Of a stretch of DNA of 7,542 nucleotides, positions 5,578 through 7,542 are shown piece by piece. Position numbers and translations under genes: made by a program. Source of the stretch: Fidelibacterota bacterium (GTDB lineage: Bacteria; Fidelibacterota; Marinisomatia; Marinisomatales; TCS55); assembly GCA_002713385.1 (NCBI GenBank), contig PAWC01000003.1, positions 1 through 7,542 on the forward strand. The letters run 5' to 3'. Positions within the stretch are counted from its first letter, which is position 1. Each line of letters opens with the position of its first letter. Under the pieces are notes generated by a model. That model saw only the letters and a program-made list of their open reading frames with translations. It had not been told where the DNA came from and did not search any database.

Positions 5578-7542
5578 TCAGTAATCCATAATAATAAGAA
5601 TAATACCAATCATATCCAGGATATTGATGATTTCATCCTGGTTCATATCGGCTAGATAGGGATTCAAATTAGATGTTTCCTGATTTATAATATAGTCAAC
5701 CAGTATTAAAACGTCAGACACATTTAATTCGCCATCTTGATTTACATCACCACGCATGCGCATATCTGAACCGCGCGTGGTAATTAAAATGGCTGTCTCG
5801 TCATCCAGAGGCATGGCCGCTGTGGGATACTGATTGTTAAATGTATACTGCAGTCCCTTTGTGGCCGTCACATCTTCAATACCAATGGTACAATACGCCC
5901 CATGGACCTGGCCCCAGCCGTAACTCCCTGTAGATGTATTATTAAATGTTTGATACTGAATCAGGATTTCACCATCACCCGTTGGCGTGAAATAAAAAGC
6001 CGGATCCTTCAAAATTATCTGAAAAGTTTCTGTACTATTATTGTCATAGGTTCTCATTCTGGACCATTGAACTATGAATTGATGAGAATCTTCATCATAA
6101 TATTTGTATACACGACCCTGAGATTGAGTTGTGAGATCATCCCAAAAGCCAGCGATCATCGGTGATGGACCGCCAGGCCCCGGGATGGGATAATTTCTAA
6201 ATGATTGCATATCTGTATCACCCATTGCAATCCAACCGTTGGAGCAAATTGTAATTTGCCCATATACCTGACCATACATTCTAAAAGAGAACGGTAGTGG
6301 TAATGTATATACATCATCACCATTATCACCCGAGTCGTAAACCGGAAGATAAGTACCAGTACCACCATAACGAGTATCAATTTCGATCCAATTATAGAAT
6401 GGAGCGTTTGAATAGATCTGATCACCGCTATCATATATATAATAACCATGCTCGTCCGGGCCTAAGGGGTCTGTTACACTTACAGTTCCAATCTGTAAGG
6501 TAAAAGGTTGTAAAATTTCAAAACCGTCACCACCTGTAATGGTTAAAAATAAATGAGCCATAGTTCCAGGAATTAAATTTTCATCTGCAGTCACAATAAA
6601 ATGATCTACACTGCTGGTCATTTGTCCCGCAATAATGGTTCCCCAAATGCTGTTTTCATCTGTGATTTCAAGTGTGGGCAAATTGGTATTCAAAGACGCC
6701 ATCACATTCGTTGCATTAACGGATCCTGAATTAGATAAGACAAATTGTAGTTCTGCAGTTTCCCCAGGATCTAAAACTCCATCTCCTCCTCCTCCATCAA
6801 TCACGTTTACACTGACAACATCCAGGTATGATCCTGCAGCATTATACGTCAGCATACCTTCCCAGGAGTTGTTGTCTTCATCGGTCAATATTAATCTTAG
6901 TTCAACGTTTTGACCTTCAATAACACTATTGTCTAATTCAATAACATAGGGTACTGTTGGAATCAGTGTTTCATTTGAATCAAGTCCACCATATGTTATT
7001 GTTTCAAAATTCACATTTACGTTGCTGCTGTGTGCTATGAGAGTACCAATTACGTTGGCAATGGTAGATGTCCCATAATTGTGTATTGGAATAGTGAGCT
7101 CCACAACTTCACTGCTGTTCAATATATTATCACCATTTCCGTTTGATGGTGCATTACCATCATCATCAACAACAACCAAACTGGAAAGAATATTAACGTT
7201 GGTTTCTGGATTAGTAATTTGAACTGTGCCCTGATGTGGAATATAATTTTTTGCTGTTACTGTTACAAACATGTTACCTTCTGCAAAAGAATTGATCGGT
7301 AAGGTAATATTCCCTGCAGCATCGGTATAACCTGATTCAAACACTTCATCACTGCCTTTAAGAATAGTTACATAGGCATCTTGCATATCAATGTCATCAC
7401 TGTCAGTCACATGAATATCAATGAAGTTTGTACCGCGATTGATACTGTTATCATAGGTCACTATAAAATTCTGTGGGACAGCAGTCCACATGCGTAATGC
7501 TGGGTCACCCATAAGATTATTCCAATGAGTAAAAATATTGAC
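5578..7542 (-). CDS. C25 (gingipain-type) peptidase-like secreted protein, C-terminal part with dockerin; N-terminus beyond right edge
   Basis: The frame stays open to the window edge, so the visible 654 codons are only the C-terminal part. The Met at 7510-7512 is internal: it sits in WNNLMGDPALRMWT, which matches the segment ending the catalytic domain of C25 gingipain-like cysteine peptidases (typically N-L-x-GDP-x-x-x-x-W). The catalytic His and Cys would lie outside the window. Counting that Met as 1, residues about 12-100 look like the Ig-like domain following C25 domains. Two CARDB/NEW3-like beta repeats follow, 116 residues apart (starting near 124 and 240, with NGDNILNSSE and GDGVLDPGE). 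Residues about 355-580 form a further beta-rich domain (CSNGWIAMG, MIAGFWDDL), and residues 588-644 a type I dockerin. It should be a large secreted or surface protein. Its stop lies 19 nt before pgsB, so it may share that transcript. Without the catalytic part, peptidase activity cannot be confirmed. Confidence 0.8.
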   Translation of the reverse strand, partial: VNIFTHWNNLMGDPALRMWTAVPQNFIVTYDNSINRGTNFIDIHVTDSDDIDMQDAYVTILKGSDEVFESGYTDAAGNITLPINSFAEGNMFVTVTAKNYIPHQGTVQITNPETNVNILSSLVVVDDDGNAPSNGNGDNILNSSEVVELTIPIHNYGTSTIANVIGTLIAHSSNVNVNFETITYGGLDSNETLIPTVPYVIELDNSVIEGQNVELRLILTDEDNNSWEGMLTYNAAGSYLDVVSVNVIDGGGGDGVLDPGETAELQFVLSNSGSVNATNVMASLNTNLPTLEITDENSIWGTIIAGQMTSSVDHFIVTADENLIPGTMAHLFLTITGGDGFEILQPFTLQIGTVSVTDPLGPDEHGYYIYDSGDQIYSNAPFYNWIEIDTRYGGTGTYLPVYDSGDNGDDVYTLPLPFSFRMYGQVYGQITICSNGWIAMGDTDMQSFRNYPIPGPGGPSPMIAGFWDDLTTQSQGRVYKYYDEDSHQFIVQWSRMRTYDNNSTETFQIILKDPAFYFTPTGDGEILIQYQTFNNTSTGSYGWGQVHGAYCTIGIEDVTATKGLQYTFNNQYPTAAMPLDDETAILITTRGSDMRMRGDVNQDGELNVSDVLILVDYIINQETSNLNPYLADMNQDEIINILDMIGIILIIMDY
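5581..5751 (-). other. Dockerin type I domain at the peptidase C-terminus
   Basis: Two EF-hand-like calcium loops are visible. The first, DVNQDGELNVSD, matches the DxNxDGxxNxxD consensus in full. The second, DMNQDEIINILD, keeps the Asp and Asn ligands but has Glu in place of the usual Gly at loop position 6. Each loop is followed by a hydrophobic helix (VLILVDYII; MIGIILIIM). Such dockerins are common on secreted proteins of FCB-group bacteria that lack cellulosomes, where their partner is generally unknown. Confidence 0.85.
6525..7143 (-). repeat. Two tandem CARDB/NEW3-like beta domains in the peptidase stalk
   Basis: Residues about 124-212 and 240-328 of the peptidase fragment (Met at 7512 as 1) align at a constant offset of 116. 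NGDNILNSSEVVELTIPI corresponds to GGDGVLDPGETAELQFVL, and VIELDNSVIEGQNVELRL corresponds to IVTADENLIPGTMAHLFL. They probably form a rigid spacer between the catalytic and C-terminal domains. Similarity is at protein level only. Confidence 0.6.

Noticed and set aside
6781..6797. Short run of CTC triplets on the plus strand
   Set aside because: It encodes the Gly-rich turn GGGGDG at the start of the second CARDB-like repeat; it is too short to be called a microsatellite or regulatory site.
6156..6913. Open frames in other phases inside the peptidase gene (6156-6449 minus, 6297-6503 plus, 6635-6913 plus)
   Set aside because: They overlap a continuous 654-codon frame with recognisable domains; their His/Tyr- or Ser-rich products look like out-of-frame translations.
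7510..7512. ATG as the start of a 644-aa protein
   Set aside because: The frame continues without a stop to the window edge, and this Met sits inside the NLMGDP motif at the end of a C25 catalytic domain, so it is internal.

Overview
All genes in this window lie on the minus strand and are read from the right edge to the left edge, with almost no non-coding DNA. In transcription order: the C-terminal part of a secreted C25 (gingipain-type) peptidase-like protein with a dockerin tail (5578-7542, start outside the window); pgsB/capB (4377-5558); pgsC/capC (3941-4384); a PgsW-type poly-gamma-glutamate system protein (2806-3948); an exported protein made of two related beta-rich halves (1953-2828); a predicted outer-membrane beta-barrel (916-1956); and a lipoprotein with beta-propeller character that runs off the left edge (3-908).

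The organism is probably a marine or environmental Gram-negative (diderm) bacterium of the FCB group. A C25 peptidase with CARDB-like repeats and a C-terminal dockerin of the DVNQDG type, moderate-to-low GC, and an outer-membrane barrel with a surface-type lipoprotein fit Candidatus Marinimicrobia (SAR406) or a relative. This is inferred from protein style only; no rRNA or marker gene is present.

The core is a poly-gamma-glutamate (PGA) synthesis module. PgsB is the ATP-dependent, Mur-ligase-like amide ligase. PgsC is its small membrane partner. PgsW is a membrane-anchored accessory protein known from such clusters. The usual PgsA/CapA protein is not in the window. In its place, three envelope genes follow directly and overlap or nearly touch: the duplicated-domain exported protein, the barrel and the lipoprotein. 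Gene junctions of 8-nt, 8-nt, 23-nt and 4-nt overlap and then a 7-nt gap argue for one transcript with translational coupling. The main hypothesis is that the cluster encodes a diderm version of PGA synthesis and export: synthesis at the inner membrane, a periplasmic protein with a net basic charge that could handle the polyanion, and an outer-membrane barrel plus lipoprotein for secretion or surface retention. The peptidase upstream is only 19 nt from pgsB and may share the transcript.

No RNA gene, mobile element, CRISPR array, promoter or terminator could be supported. No gene-free stretch exceeds 20 nt.
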